Source: a virus. From it: a stretch of DNA of 27,179 bases. Location: positions 1 to 27,179 of IMG/VR virus record IMGVR_UViG_3300030430_004019, one strand, 5' to 3'. Below are positions 13,144-21,090 of this stretch, in pieces; within the stretch, counting starts at the first letter, position 1; each line of letters begins with the position of its first letter. A program made the position numbers and the translations under genes. Under the pieces are notes generated by a model, which worked only from the letters and a program-made list of their open reading frames with translations, ran no database searches and had not been told where the DNA came from.

Positions 13144-16100
13144 TTAAATACCTATTGATGTTGTTATAACTTCGTAATATTTAGCAGCAGATCCTTCCTG
13201 AAGGTCAACCAGCACAGGACGAACCTTTCTGCTAATGATTCCACTTTCTTTGTAAGAACTTGTTTTGTCATTTTCGTCAGATCCAGTAGCAACTAACTTT
13301 GTTACTCTACTAACAGTCTCCTCGGCTCTGCTAATAACATTTCCAGAAGCTACTGGTTGAGAGCTAGATATATATTCTATACTGCCTTCTTTGGTTTTAT
13401 CACCTTTAATGAAGTGCCCAGGATAGTTGGTTACACTTGTTTGCACTTTAAAATCAGCAACAAATCCAGTATCACTGTTAATATTGTTGGTTCCCGCCCC
13501 GATTGTAACGGTCGATCCTGGCCCTAATGAACGCTGAATATTAGTTGCAGTAACCGAGCAGGAAATTTTTCCCAGATCAAAAGCTATTTCACCAATCGGT
13601 GGAATTTCCCCACCTGACTCCACCTTTATTATTTCTACTTTAACATTTGCTTTTTTTCTTTCAATTCTTTTTGGCTGCACCTTTACAATAGCTATTTCTC
13701 CACTGTCACCGCCAGACGAAACAGTTTCTGTCTCCAGAGTAACCTCCCCTGGAACTTCTACTTCTATGTAATCTTCGTATTCTGTAGTTACCCCCGCTAT
13801 GTCTCCTTTTAGATAAGTTCTTGTATGCAATTCGTAGCCATCTTGTTTTTGCACTGATTCTCTAACTAGCCTTTCATCTCCAACTAATGCAGGCTCTGGA
13901 GTTGCAACGTGAACTTCGGTTATCTCTTGGCATGTTATGGGAAGACTGGGATCGGCGCTTGTAGTATTTGTAGATACCAGAGTTTCGGTTGTATTTGCTA
14001 CTACATATGTAAACCTTATTGTTCTTATGCCATCTACTTCAGAAATCTCTTCAGATATAAATCTTGCAGCGCCTATGGTGCTATATGAAATTCCCTCCAC
14101 GTCGTCAGGTTGAAATACATCGACGACCTCAATCGATAAACGATCTTCTCCTTTAGGCAGTGCTCCACCTTGTTTTCGTTCGACTCTTCTGGAAAGAACT
14201 GAATTTTTTTGAAGAAAGGTATACTTGTAAATTTCAACGCCTTCTTTACCCTGTACCTCTTCTCTTGCTATTTCATAATTGTCGCCCAATCCAAATTCAG
14301 CTGCGTCGCCTACATTGGGTGCTGTTTTAAATTTTTCAATAACAACAGCTTTTTGACTTCCTACCTTTTCAATGGACTTAGATATTATTGCGTCGTCCTT
14401 ATAGAAGGTAATTCTTTCGGTCTTAATGCCCCCCACGTTGGAGTCTTCTTGACTTATTGCAGTAAAACCACTTTCAGTTACATCGTCTTCAGGACTAAAT
14501 ACTTCTAAAACAACAACTTCAAGTGCACCCAGTTTATCTTCACTTCTAGAAAGAACTGCATCTTTTTGTAAAAAAGTATATTTGTAAATTTCAGCACCCT
14601 CTTTGCCCTCCTGCTCTTTTCTTGCTATTTCATAATTATCTCCCGATCCAAACGCAGCTGCGTCGCCTGTATTAGGCTCTGTCTGGAACCTTTCAATAAC
14701 AACAGCTTGTTGACTTTCTACTAGCTCAGCGGATTGAGATATTATTGCATTGTCTTTGTAGAAGGTAAGTCTTTGAGTCTTAATACCATCTACGTTAGAA
14801 TCCTCTCGACTTACTTCAGTAAAGCCGCCTTCAGTTATCTCGCCTTCAGGATCAAATATTTCCTTTACAATGGTTTCAAGTGAACCTAACTTGTCTTCAC
14901 TTTTAGAAAGCTCTGTGTTTTTTTGTAAAAAAGTGTACCTATAAATTTCAGCACCTTCTTTTCCCTCTTGCTCTTTTCTTGCTATTTCGTAATCATTGCC
15001 AGTTCCGAACTCAACTGCATCACTTTTAGTGGGCTTTGATTTGAACTTCTCAATTACAACAGCCTGTTGCCCGTTTACCAGGTCGGCAGTTTTAGATATA
15101 ATTGCGTCATCCTTGTAGAATGTGTACCTCTCAGTTTTTATCCCATCAACGTCTGAAACATCTCTGGACACTTCAGTAAAACCACCTTCAGTTATATCGC
15201 CATCAGATTTAAATATTTCGGTTACAATAGTTTCAAGTGAACCCAACTTGTCCTCGTTCCTAGATAGCACTGCGTTCGGCTTAAGGAAAGTGAAGCGCGT
15301 TGTAGGAATTCCTTGTACGTTAGATTTTTCAGTTTTTGCTAACTCATGTTGGCTTTCAGCGGGATCCGAGGTCGGATTGAATACTTCAGTTACTATTGCT
15401 AATTGACTACCTACCTTATCTTCAGAACGACTAAGCTCTGCGTCCCTTAAAAGAAAGGTGACTCTTTTTCTAATTACATTGTTTACGTCGGAGACTTCTT
15501 CCCGAGCTTTTACATAATCTCCTCCTGGTGGAACAACATCAGTGTCCCCAAGATGCTCAATAACAACTGCTTTCTGAGATCCAACAAAATCTTCCGTCCT
15601 GGATATTTCACCTGTGCCAGTAGCTTTTACGCTTCGGAATATAGTGAATCCGTTTTCTTGTCTTTCGGTGGACTCAATCTCAACCTCACCGTCAGCGTCT
15701 TCCTTAATTCCCAAGGATTCAACTGTAGTAATAATTAAAGCGCCTTTATTTCTCTCTTCTACCGTTTTGGATATTTCACCACTTCCAGTAGCCCTTACGC
15801 TTCGGAATATAGTGAAGCCATTTTCTTGCCTCTCAGTGGACTCAATCTCAATTGATGTGTCGGAGTCTGCACCCTCGTCTATTTTAGTTCCGAGGGACTC
15901 AATTGTAGTGATAGTTAACTTATCTTTATTTCTTTTCTCTACCGTTCTAGATATTTCACCTTCACCTGTAGCTTTTACGCTGCGAAATAAGGTGAATCCA
16001 TTCTCCTGCCTCTCGGTGCTTTCTAATTCAACATCACCGTCGGCTTCTATTTTAGTTGCCAAGGACTCAACGGTAGTAATAACTAAAGCACCTTTATTTC

Positions 16101-18831
16101 TTTCTTCTCTAGTTCTGGATATTTCACCTTGACCCGTAGCCCTTACGCTACGAAACAGAGTAAAACCATTTTCTTGTCTTTCGGTAGATTCCAGTTCAAC
16201 ATCTCCTGGCGCATCGACTTTAGTTCCAAGGGACTCAACTGTAGCAATAATTAAAGCACCTTTATTTCTCTCTTCTAAAGTTCTAGATATTTCGCCCTCA
16301 CCATCAGCAAATACGTTGCGGAACAGTCTAAATCCATTCTCTTCTCTGGTGGTGGCTTCAATCTCAACTCCACTGGCAGAACCAGCACTCCCCAAAGATT
16401 CTACGGTAGTTATAGTCAAAGCACCCTTATTACGAGTTTCAATAGTTCTAGATACTTCGCCTTCACCTGCAGCAAAGACATTTCTAAATAAGGTAAAGCC
16501 ATTCTCCTCTCTTGTAGTAGCTTCAATCTCAACTCCCTCTCCAGAACCAGCAGAACCAAGTGACTCGACGGTAATAATGGTTAGAGCACCATTGTTTCTA
16601 ATTTCAGTAGTGCGCGATACTTCTCCGCTTCCCGCTGCAAAAGTATTTCGGAATAAAGTGAATCCATTCTCTTCTCTACTTGTAGCTTCTATTTCCACTC
16701 CTTCCGCACTACCAGCACTACCTATGGACTCTATAGTGGTTATTATTAATGCACCCTTATTGCGAGTCTCAGTAGTACTAGATATTTGACCTTCGCCGCT
16801 GGCTCCTGTACTTCTGAATACGGTGAATCCATTTTCTTTTCTTTCAGTTAATTCTATTTCAACACCAGGAGCTTGCACCAAATCTCCGATGGACTCTACA
16901 GTAGTAATAGTTAGTTTACCTTGATTTCGAGTCTCGGTAGTTCTTAATATTTCTCCAGAACCTTCAGCGAATACTTTTCGGAATAAAATAAATCCGTCTT
17001 CTTCTCTTTGGGTTGATTCGATTTCTACTCCTGATTCAGTAACAGCAGATCCTAGACTCTCTACAGTAGTTATGGTGAGTTCACCTTGATTTCTTTTTTC
17101 TACAGTTCTAGATATTTCTCCTTCACCCAAAGCAAAAACATTACGGAACAGTGTAAATCCATTCTCTTCTCTTGTGGTAGCTTCAATTTGTGTACCATCT
17201 GCCGTACCAGCAGTGCCTAGACTTTCGACAGTAGTTATGGTAAGTTTGCCATTATTTCTATCTTCCGTACTTCTAGATATTTCGCCCTCACCTAGAGCAA
17301 ATACGTTTCGAAATAAGGTGTAACCGTCCTGCTTTTGAGTAGTGGCTTCAAGTTGCAATCCTTCTGCACTACCAGCAGAACCAAGGGATTCTACTGTCGT
17401 AATAGTTAGCTTGCCTTTATTTCTTTGTTCTGTCGTCCTAGATATTTCGCCTTCACCCTGGGCGAATACATTACGAAACAAAGTAAATCCATTTTCTTGC
17501 CTTTCGGTTGACTCTATTTCCTTTCCTGTTGCACTACCAGGAGAACCTAAAGATTCTACTGTTGTAATAATTAACAGGCCTTCATTTCTAGTTTCTGTAG
17601 TTCTGGATATTTCACCTTCGCCAGTAGCAGACACATCACGAAATAAAGTAAATCCATTCTCTTGCCTCTCAGTTGACTCAATTATAACTCCACTTGCTGC
17701 TGCCGATGAACCTAGTGCTTCGACAGTAACAATAGTTAATTTACCATTATTTCGAGTCTCGGTAGTTCTTGATATTTCTCCAGAACCATCAGCAAATACG
17801 TTACGGAACAAAGTGAATCCATCTTCTTCTCTTGTCGTGGCTTCAATTTCAACTCCTGACGCAGAACCTGCACTGCCTAAGGATTCTATAGTAGTTATTG
17901 TAAGTTTGCCGTTGTTTCGTTTTTCTGCACTCCTAGAAACTTCGCCAGAACCACTAGCAAATACAGCCCTTGTAGTTACTATAGCGCCGACGTTGGATTG
18001 CTGTTCGGATATCTTGACTCCACCAATTGTACTCACTGGAGTTCCGTTGAACACCTCTACGGTTTGTATTCTTACCTTTCCAGTAGAATTAGGTCCAGAT
18101 TGTCTTTCTTCTGTAGTGCTGGAAAGAACTGCACCATCCTTAAGAAAAGTAAAACGATTCGTCTGCAACCCATCAAAGTTGGACTCCTCCTTGCTTGCAA
18201 GTGAGTAATCTTCTGGAGTGTCGGGATCTGGCCCTATTGCTTCAATTACTATTGCTTTCTGGGATCCAACAAAATCTTCCGTCCTAGAAAGAGTGCCCTC
18301 TTCTACATAGGTAGCAATTACAGTTCTTGAGCTATCGGTGTCATCTATTTCATAAGCTGCTAGACGACAAGAAACTTCGGTCTCTTCATTTATCTGATGA
18401 CTAATAGCTGTTGTTCCTACAGTCTGCGAAAACTCGGTACCAGCAGCGGCTATACTTTCTCTTTGTACTCTTCTTAGACCACTTTCAGTAAATGATATCG
18501 TGTCATCTTTTACTTGAACAAAAGTAGAGCCAATAGTTTCGTAGGTGAACTGAACTAAATAACTCTCCCCATCTGGAATGGTCCTTGCATCGACAAGGCG
18601 CATATCTGTGTAAGTTGCGCCTGTTCTTGCTCCGATACCATCTATGGACATCTCTGCGTCCTGCAAGGTTCCGAAGGCCGCAAATATCCTGTTCTTGTTC
18701 GCGTTGTACCAGCTTTCCCTCGGATTGAGAGGACGTGCGTTAAAAATTAAACGGAAACGACCGTTCTGCAGCTGCTCTACGGTAGGCGCTGATACTAATT
18801 TTAAGCGATTTGTTCTGTGCGAAATTGACAT
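13144..18831 (-). CDS. Giant repeat-containing tail/fiber-like protein (1895 aa)
   Basis: The largest gene of the window, about a fifth of its length. The N-terminal region (about residues 1-290) is non-repetitive and probably anchors to the virion. It is followed by about 14 tandem units of 55-60 residues with the consensus ENGFTLFRNVFA-G-GEISRT, then RN-G-LTITTVESLG (about 290-1080). After that come three units of about 119 residues with TFYKDDAIISK, EIARKEQEGKEG and TFLQK-LSRSEDKLG motifs (about 1220-1580), and a distinct C-terminal region with SCSVTATNIQRS. Units are beta-rich and lack cysteine, like a long fibrous shaft. No peptidase, lyase or sialidase motif was recognised. Two or more repeat types share a core 'R-TFL-DA-LSRSEDK-G' pattern, suggesting growth by duplication. 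The role as long fiber or stalk is inferred. Confidence 0.75.
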   Translation of the reverse strand: MSISHRTNRLKLVSAPTVEQLQNGRFRLIFNARPLNPRESWYNANKNRIFAAFGTLQDAEMSIDGIGARTGATYTDMRLVDARTIPDGESYLVQFTYETIGSTFVQVKDDTISFTESGLRRVQRESIAAAGTEFSQTVGTTAISHQINEETEVSCRLAAYEIDDTDSSRTVIATYVEEGTLSRTEDFVGSQKAIVIEAIGPDPDTPEDYSLASKEESNFDGLQTNRFTFLKDGAVLSSTTEERQSGPNSTGKVRIQTVEVFNGTPVSTIGGVKISEQQSNVGAIVTTRAVFASGSGEVSRSAEKRNNGKLTITTIESLGSAGSASGVEIEATTREEDGFTLFRNVFADGSGEISRTTETRNNGKLTIVTVEALGSSAAASGVIIESTERQENGFTLFRDVSATGEGEISRTTETRNEGLLIITTVESLGSPGSATGKEIESTERQENGFTLFRNVFAQGEGEISRTTEQRNKGKLTITTVESLGSAGSAEGLQLEATTQKQDGYTLFRNVFALGEGEISRSTEDRNNGKLTITTVESLGTAGTADGTQIEATTREENGFTLFRNVFALGEGEISRTVEKRNQGELTITTVESLGSAVTESGVEIESTQREEDGFILFRKVFAEGSGEILRTTETRNQGKLTITTVESIGDLVQAPGVEIELTERKENGFTVFRSTGASGEGQISSTTETRNKGALIITTIESIGSAGSAEGVEIEATSREENGFTLFRNTFAAGSGEVSRTTEIRNNGALTIITVESLGSAGSGEGVEIEATTREENGFTLFRNVFAAGEGEVSRTIETRNKGALTITTVESLGSAGSASGVEIEATTREENGFRLFRNVFADGEGEISRTLEERNKGALIIATVESLGTKVDAPGDVELESTERQENGFTLFRSVRATGQGEISRTREERNKGALVITTVESLATKIEADGDVELESTERQENGFTLFRSVKATGEGEISRTVEKRNKDKLTITTIESLGTKIDEGADSDTSIEIESTERQENGFTIFRSVRATGSGEISKTVEERNKGALIITTVESLGIKEDADGEVEIESTERQENGFTIFRSVKATGTGEISRTEDFVGSQKAVVIEHLGDTDVVPPGGDYVKAREEVSDVNNVIRKRVTFLLRDAELSRSEDKVGSQLAIVTEVFNPTSDPAESQHELAKTEKSNVQGIPTTRFTFLKPNAVLSRNEDKLGSLETIVTEIFKSDGDITEGGFTEVSRDVSDVDGIKTERYTFYKDDAIISKTADLVNGQQAVVIEKFKSKPTKSDAVEFGTGNDYEIARKEQEGKEGAEIYRYTFLQKNTELSKSEDKLGSLETIVKEIFDPEGEITEGGFTEVSREDSNVDGIKTQRLTFYKDNAIISQSAELVESQQAVVIERFQTEPNTGDAAAFGSGDNYEIARKEQEGKEGAEIYKYTFLQKDAVLSRSEDKLGALEVVVLEVFSPEDDVTESGFTAISQEDSNVGGIKTERITFYKDDAIISKSIEKVGSQKAVVIEKFKTAPNVGDAAEFGLGDNYEIAREEVQGKEGVEIYKYTFLQKNSVLSRRVERKQGGALPKGEDRLSIEVVDVFQPDDVEGISYSTIGAARFISEEISEVDGIRTIRFTYVVANTTETLVSTNTTSADPSLPITCQEITEVHVATPEPALVGDERLVRESVQKQDGYELHTRTYLKGDIAGVTTEYEDYIEVEVPGEVTLETETVSSGGDSGEIAIVKVQPKRIERKKANVKVEIIKVESGGEIPPIGEIAFDLGKISCSVTATNIQRSLGPGSTVTIGAGTNNINSDTGFVADFKVQTSVTNYPGHFIKGDKTKEGSIEYISSSQPVASGNVISRAEETVSRVTKLVATGSDENDKTSSYKESGIISRKVRPVLVDLQEGSAAKYYEVITTSIGI
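14095..15165 (-). repeat. Three tandem 357-bp (119-residue) coding repeats
   Basis: Equivalent codons for the TFLQK segment occur at + strand positions 14221, 14578 and 14935, exactly 357 bases apart. Each unit contains TFYKD, VVIE-F, NYEIAR-E, GKEG-EIY-YTFLQK and LSRSEDKLG-like segments. The third unit diverges at its C-terminal end. Confidence 0.85.
15590..17965 (-). repeat. Array of about 14 tandem 165-bp (55-residue) coding repeats
   Basis: The codons for the ENGF motif occur on the + strand at 15647, 15815, 15995, 16163, 16331, 16496, 16661, 16826, 16991, 17156, 17321, 17486, 17651 and 17816. From 16331 to 17816 every interval is exactly 165 bases; the four at the low-coordinate end are 168, 180, 168 and 168, all multiples of three. 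The protein units are highly alike while their codons differ widely at silent positions. Confidence 0.95.
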
Positions 18832-18843
18832 ACTTATTGCATC

Positions 18844-19155
18844 TTAGGGTTCTCGCATGGTTCTGTCAAAGAAACTTCTGTAGGCTCTTTCAGTTTCAGG
18901 GGATACGGTTTTGCCTCCGAGTTTTTTACCTTGTGCAAAATCTAGGATTTCTTTCAACAATTGATCTGTATCCTTGTCGCTCGCCTTTTTGCCCTGCGAG
19001 CCCAGAAGAAGTTTTTCTTCCTCCTTGTAATCGAACTTTAACTGCTCACCCTTGCTTCTGCCTGCACCCGAAGAACCCCCCGATAATTTTGGTTTGTTTT
19101 TATCGGCAACCTTAGTTAGCTTATTCAGGGCGCTAGCAAGAGCCTTGCTTTTCAT
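18844..19155 (-). CDS. Small Lys-rich protein, last of the small-gene cluster (103 aa)
   Basis: Begins MKSKALASALNKLTKVADKN, continues with a Gly/Ser linker (KLSGGSSGAGRSKGEQ) and ends with charged helices (DTDQLLKEILDFAQGKKLGG; PETERAYRSFFDRTMREP). It is less basic than its neighbours and has a more normal helical C-terminus. The ATG overlaps the previous stop (TAATG, 19153-19157). It lies just before the giant repeat protein gene. No family recognised; a virion-associated role is inferred from position. Confidence 0.75.
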   Translation of the reverse strand: MKSKALASALNKLTKVADKNKPKLSGGSSGAGRSKGEQLKFDYKEEEKLLLGSQGKKASDKDTDQLLKEILDFAQGKKLGGKTVSPETERAYRSFFDRTMREP

Positions 19156-19349
19156 TACTTCAGATTTTGTCTAGCGAATGCCCTCTTTGCGGAGTCATCC
19201 ATTCTTTCTAGTGGGCTTTGAGGTTTCATACCAGTGATTCTACCTACTTCCTCCCTGCGCATTTGACCAGGGGTCGGACGAGGCTTCATCATTTTTTTAA
19301 TGCCTTTAACGCCGTATTCTACGGCTGATTGAAGTGCTTTACCTTTCAT
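19155..19349 (-). CDS. Small basic protein (64 aa)
   Basis: Start chosen at the ATG at 19349, one base after the previous stop; the longer frame would need a GTG start 51 bases upstream, inside the preceding gene. Sequence features are MKGKALQSAVEYGVKGIKKM, PRPTPGQMRREE and DDSAKRAFARQNLK. It is rich in K, R and M and lacks cysteine. Its first residues resemble those of the 103-residue neighbour (MKGKALQSA versus MKSKALASA), so the two may share an N-terminal recognition or processing signal. Function unknown. Confidence 0.7.
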   Translation of the reverse strand: MKGKALQSAVEYGVKGIKKMMKPRPTPGQMRREEVGRITGMKPQSPLERMDDSAKRAFARQNLK

Positions 19350-19350
19350 A

Positions 19351-19869
19351 TTATTTCTTTCCTTTCTTGTACTTCCTGTAAGCTGCAGCTTCTTTGCCAC
19401 GAAGCCGATTAATTTGAAATGGAGTCATGCGGTCGAATTTACTTTTTGTAGTTTTCTTTGCTACTTTCTTAGCTGGCTTATTTTCAGGGCCAAGGGGTTT
19501 CTTGGGCTTGGGGGTTATGGCCTTATTGTAAGCCGACCTTAACCCCGCAACATCGAATGCTTTTCCCGTTGCCTTAGATTTTGGTGCAGGTTTAGGCTTT
19601 GGTTTTGGAGCCTGAGCTTTTGACTTGGATTCGACGCGGCTAGCAGCAACGCCAGTTGCAGTTGATCCAGTTGCAACTCCAGTTCCAGCTGCAGTGCCCT
19701 TGTATATATTTTTAGCAGTCTTTTGGGCTCCCTTTCTAATCCGATTGCGAGCCGCCCTAGCCCTTGGGTTCGACGGACTAACTCCAGCCTTGAGCTCTCT
19801 GCTTCTTGCTATTTTATCAACAAGTTTTTTGTTTGCTTTTTTAGCAATATTTGCAATGAGTTTTCTCAT
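19351..19869 (-). CDS. Lys/Ala/Pro-rich histone H1-like protein (172 aa)
   Basis: Very basic, low-complexity protein. Residues 1-60 are basic helix (LIANIAKKANKKLVDKIARS); an Ala/Gly/Thr stretch follows (GTAAGTGVATGSTATGVAA), then a K-P alternating tract (APKPKPKPAPKSKATGK near 90-105) and a C-terminal basic tail ending AAAYRKYKKGKK. The composition resembles linker histone tails and bacterial AlgP- or HC-type nucleoid proteins, suggesting non-specific DNA binding. It belongs to a run of nine small genes and is the longest of them. A DNA-condensing or internal virion role is inferred; no folded domain is recognised. Confidence 0.75.
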   Translation of the reverse strand: MRKLIANIAKKANKKLVDKIARSRELKAGVSPSNPRARAARNRIRKGAQKTAKNIYKGTAAGTGVATGSTATGVAASRVESKSKAQAPKPKPKPAPKSKATGKAFDVAGLRSAYNKAITPKPKKPLGPENKPAKKVAKKTTKSKFDRMTPFQINRLRGKEAAAYRKYKKGKK

Positions 19870-19871
19870 AA

Positions 19872-20078
19872 TTAATCAATTTCTTTGCGCTTAAATTTTT
19901 GATAATTTTCTTCCAGTTGTTTTGCTCTTTTTGGCCCGTACATCTTTTTTAGACCCTCTGGTTTGTGCTTCATCCCAAGCACGCCCCTATTGTAATTATA
20001 ATTGCGCTGAGTAAGAATATCTACTATTTCGCTGTCTTTTAGACCGCGTGTAGCTGCTTGTATAATCTTTTTTCTCAT
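19872..20078 (-). CDS. Small basic protein (68 aa)
   Basis: Begins MRKKIIQAATRGLKDSEIVD and contains LGMKHKPEGLKKMYGPKRAKQ. It is strongly basic and starts with MRK like the two genes flanking it. It may contain a short helix-turn-helix-like N-terminal stretch (GLKDSEIVDILTQRNYNYNR), so DNA binding is possible, but that is only a visual impression. It is two bases from the next gene and 9 bases from the previous one. No known family. Confidence 0.7.
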   Translation of the reverse strand: MRKKIIQAATRGLKDSEIVDILTQRNYNYNRGVLGMKHKPEGLKKMYGPKRAKQLEENYQKFKRKEID

Positions 20079-20087
20079 TATTTGAAT

Positions 20088-20324
20088 TTAACATTTCCAT
20101 CTGCGAAGGGCAAGAGCTTTCCTGGTTGGCCTACCCTTAGAATCCCGCATTGGACCTTTTACGCCCTTCATTCTAGCACAAAAACTCCGTCTACGAGCTG
20201 CCCTCTTGCCTTTGGGGTTTTTCTCAGTAACGGGGGGTTTTAGGTTGGCTCCCGTTTTGCGCTTGAAGTAAGCGCGACCAGCAGCAGTAAGCCCTCCTTT
20301 TTTACTCTTGTGCTCTTTCCTCAT
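20088..20324 (-). CDS. Basic virion-type protein, DUF6321-like (78 aa)
   Basis: The sequence follows a pattern I associate with DUF6321: GGLTAAGRAYFKRKTGANLK, then AARRRSFCARMKGVKGPM and KGRPTRKALALRRWKC. K plus R make up 28 of 78 residues. Two cysteines (C49 and C78) sit in the conserved blocks and could form a disulfide or metal site. As I recall, relatives occur in many tailed phages and also in large eukaryotic DNA viruses, always as small basic proteins of unknown role. The ATG overlaps the previous stop (ATGA). DNA packing in the virion is a reasonable inference. Confidence 0.8.
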   Translation of the reverse strand: MRKEHKSKKGGLTAAGRAYFKRKTGANLKPPVTEKNPKGKRAARRRSFCARMKGVKGPMRDSKGRPTRKALALRRWKC

Positions 20325-20563
20325 CAGCTTCTGACTTTTGCTTTCCTAGTATTTGAGACAACCGTTTTTCCGCGTGCTCCTGCTCTTTTCTTTTTACGTG
20401 CTGTTGTAGCTCTCTCAGCTTGCGATAAGCTAAGAGCCTTTCTCTTAGGGAGGCAACGGTCAGGGTTTTTCTTATCCTTCGACGTTCCGCAAGGGCCCTT
20501 AATCTTTCCATCAGTCCCTATACGAACCCATTGTTGATCTCTCCATTGTTTTAATTGACCCAT
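20324..20563 (-). CDS. Basic conserved phage protein (79 aa)
   Basis: The N-terminal half reads WRDQQWVRIGTDGKIKGPCG followed by C37 (C25 and C37 are the only cysteines). The C-terminal half is a run of SLSQAERATTARKKKRAG and KTVVSNTRKAKVRS. K plus R make 24 of 79 residues. The 'WVRIGTDGKI-G-CG' beta segment followed by an extended basic tail suggests a small folded head with a nucleic-acid-binding arm. It overlaps both neighbours (TAATG at its start, ATGA at its end). The type is familiar from marine phages, without assigned function. Confidence 0.8.
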   Translation of the reverse strand: MGQLKQWRDQQWVRIGTDGKIKGPCGTSKDKKNPDRCLPKRKALSLSQAERATTARKKKRAGARGKTVVSNTRKAKVRS

Positions 20564-20742
20564 TAGCGCACTTTCTTTCTGCTAGATTTACCCTTCTTTG
20601 CGCCTTTTGCGTAGTTGGGATCCTTGCAGTATTTGGATGCAGCCATATTCGCATAAGCACTTGGATAAGTGTCAAATGTACGTCTAGCCCAGGCTTTGCC
20701 TGCTGGACAGATCTTACCTCCGCTTTTTGCTTTTTTTGCCAT
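20563..20742 (-). CDS. Basic conserved phage mini-protein (59 aa)
   Basis: Translation of the minus strand from the ATG at 20742 gives MAKKAKSGGKICPAGKAWAR, a central TFDTYPSAYANMAASKYCKD and a basic tail GAKKGKSSRKKVR. K plus R are 17 of 59 residues; C12 and C39 are the only cysteines. The 'CPAGKAWA--TF--YPSAYAN-AASKYCKDP' block looks like a conserved small domain seen in other phages. The first 29 bases overlap the end of the 43-residue gene upstream, and its stop overlaps the next ATG (TAATG). The start is preceded by AAGGAAC in the coding sequence of the upstream gene. Confidence 0.8.
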   Translation of the reverse strand: MAKKAKSGGKICPAGKAWARRTFDTYPSAYANMAASKYCKDPNYAKGAKKGKSSRKKVR

Positions 20743-20845
20743 TTTTGTTCCTTAGTTTTTTAAAATCAGCACCAGTGATTTTATTATGCGGGGGTGCAAC
20801 CCTAGCTATTTTCTTCTGCTTTGGACTGTATTTTTTGATGGGCAT
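20714..20845 (-). CDS. Very basic mini-protein (43 aa)
   Basis: The sequence begins MPIKKYSPKQKKIARVAPPH, continues NKITGADFKKLRNKN and ends GKKSKKRR. K plus R are 17 of 43 residues. The 'KIARVAPPHNKITGADFKKLR' block looks conserved and folded, while the tail is a typical nucleic-acid-binding end. Its ATG overlaps the stop of the 28-residue gene (TAATG) and its last 29 bases lie inside the next gene. Too short for many gene callers; the tight coupling and conserved-looking core support it as real. Confidence 0.72.
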   Translation of the reverse strand: MPIKKYSPKQKKIARVAPPHNKITGADFKKLRNKNGKKSKKRR

Positions 20846-20931
20846 TATTTACACTTTCCTTTTTTGTTCATTTTTTTCTTTTTGGGTGGGCGACCCACTT
20901 TACTTCCATATGTTCCTTTTCCTTTTGGCAT
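20845..20931 (-). CDS. AT-hook-like micro-protein (28 aa)
   Basis: A 28-residue reading frame starting MPKGKGTYGSKVGRPPKKKK and ending in further lysines. K plus R are 12 of 28. The GRPPKKKK segment resembles an AT-hook, the GRP core that lies in the minor groove of A/T-rich DNA with basic flanks. It starts 3 bases after the membrane-protein gene and its stop overlaps the next ATG (TAATG). It is first in the run of small genes. Its length makes it easy to miss, but the context of coupled basic genes favours it being translated. Confidence 0.65.
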   Translation of the reverse strand: MPKGKGTYGSKVGRPPKKKKMNKKGKCK

Positions 20932-20934
20932 TAT

Positions 20935-21090
20935 TTAATCCTTTCTTTTATTGTGGAAATCAAACAGAACTTTGACTTTTTCCGTAAGAGCTTCGATATT
21001 GTAGTGCATACGGGCCAGCACAACAATAAGCGTAATAATGCCGATTGACACAGGCCACAACGATGCGATGATTTGCAGTATTTCATTCAT
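20935..21090 (-). CDS. Small single-pass membrane protein (51 aa), possible lysis component
   Basis: The minus strand from the ATG at 21090 encodes MNEILQIIASLWPVSIGIIT followed by LIVVLARM, a membrane segment at about residues 5-27. A basic helical tail follows (YNIEALTEKVKVLFDFHNKRKD). The start overlaps the stop of the putative holin gene (ATGA). This layout of a short membrane gene coupled to a holin-like gene is compatible with an antiholin, spanin-like or accessory lysis protein, but nothing specific identifies it. Confidence 0.65.
   Translation of the reverse strand: MNEILQIIASLWPVSIGIITLIVVLARMHYNIEALTEKVKVLFDFHNKRKD

Noticed and set aside
15590-17965. CRISPR array or non-coding satellite
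   Set aside because: The repeats are in-frame protein-coding units with conserved amino acids and variable silent sites, not identical direct repeats with unique spacers.
15614-18208. Long + strand open frames opposite the repeat array (up to 288 codons)
   Set aside because: They are antisense shadows produced by the repeated codon pattern of the giant gene; they lack a ribosome-binding site and follow its repeat period.
13144-18831. Diversity-generating retroelement target
   Set aside because: No reverse transcriptase and no template/variable repeat pair with adenine-biased changes was seen.
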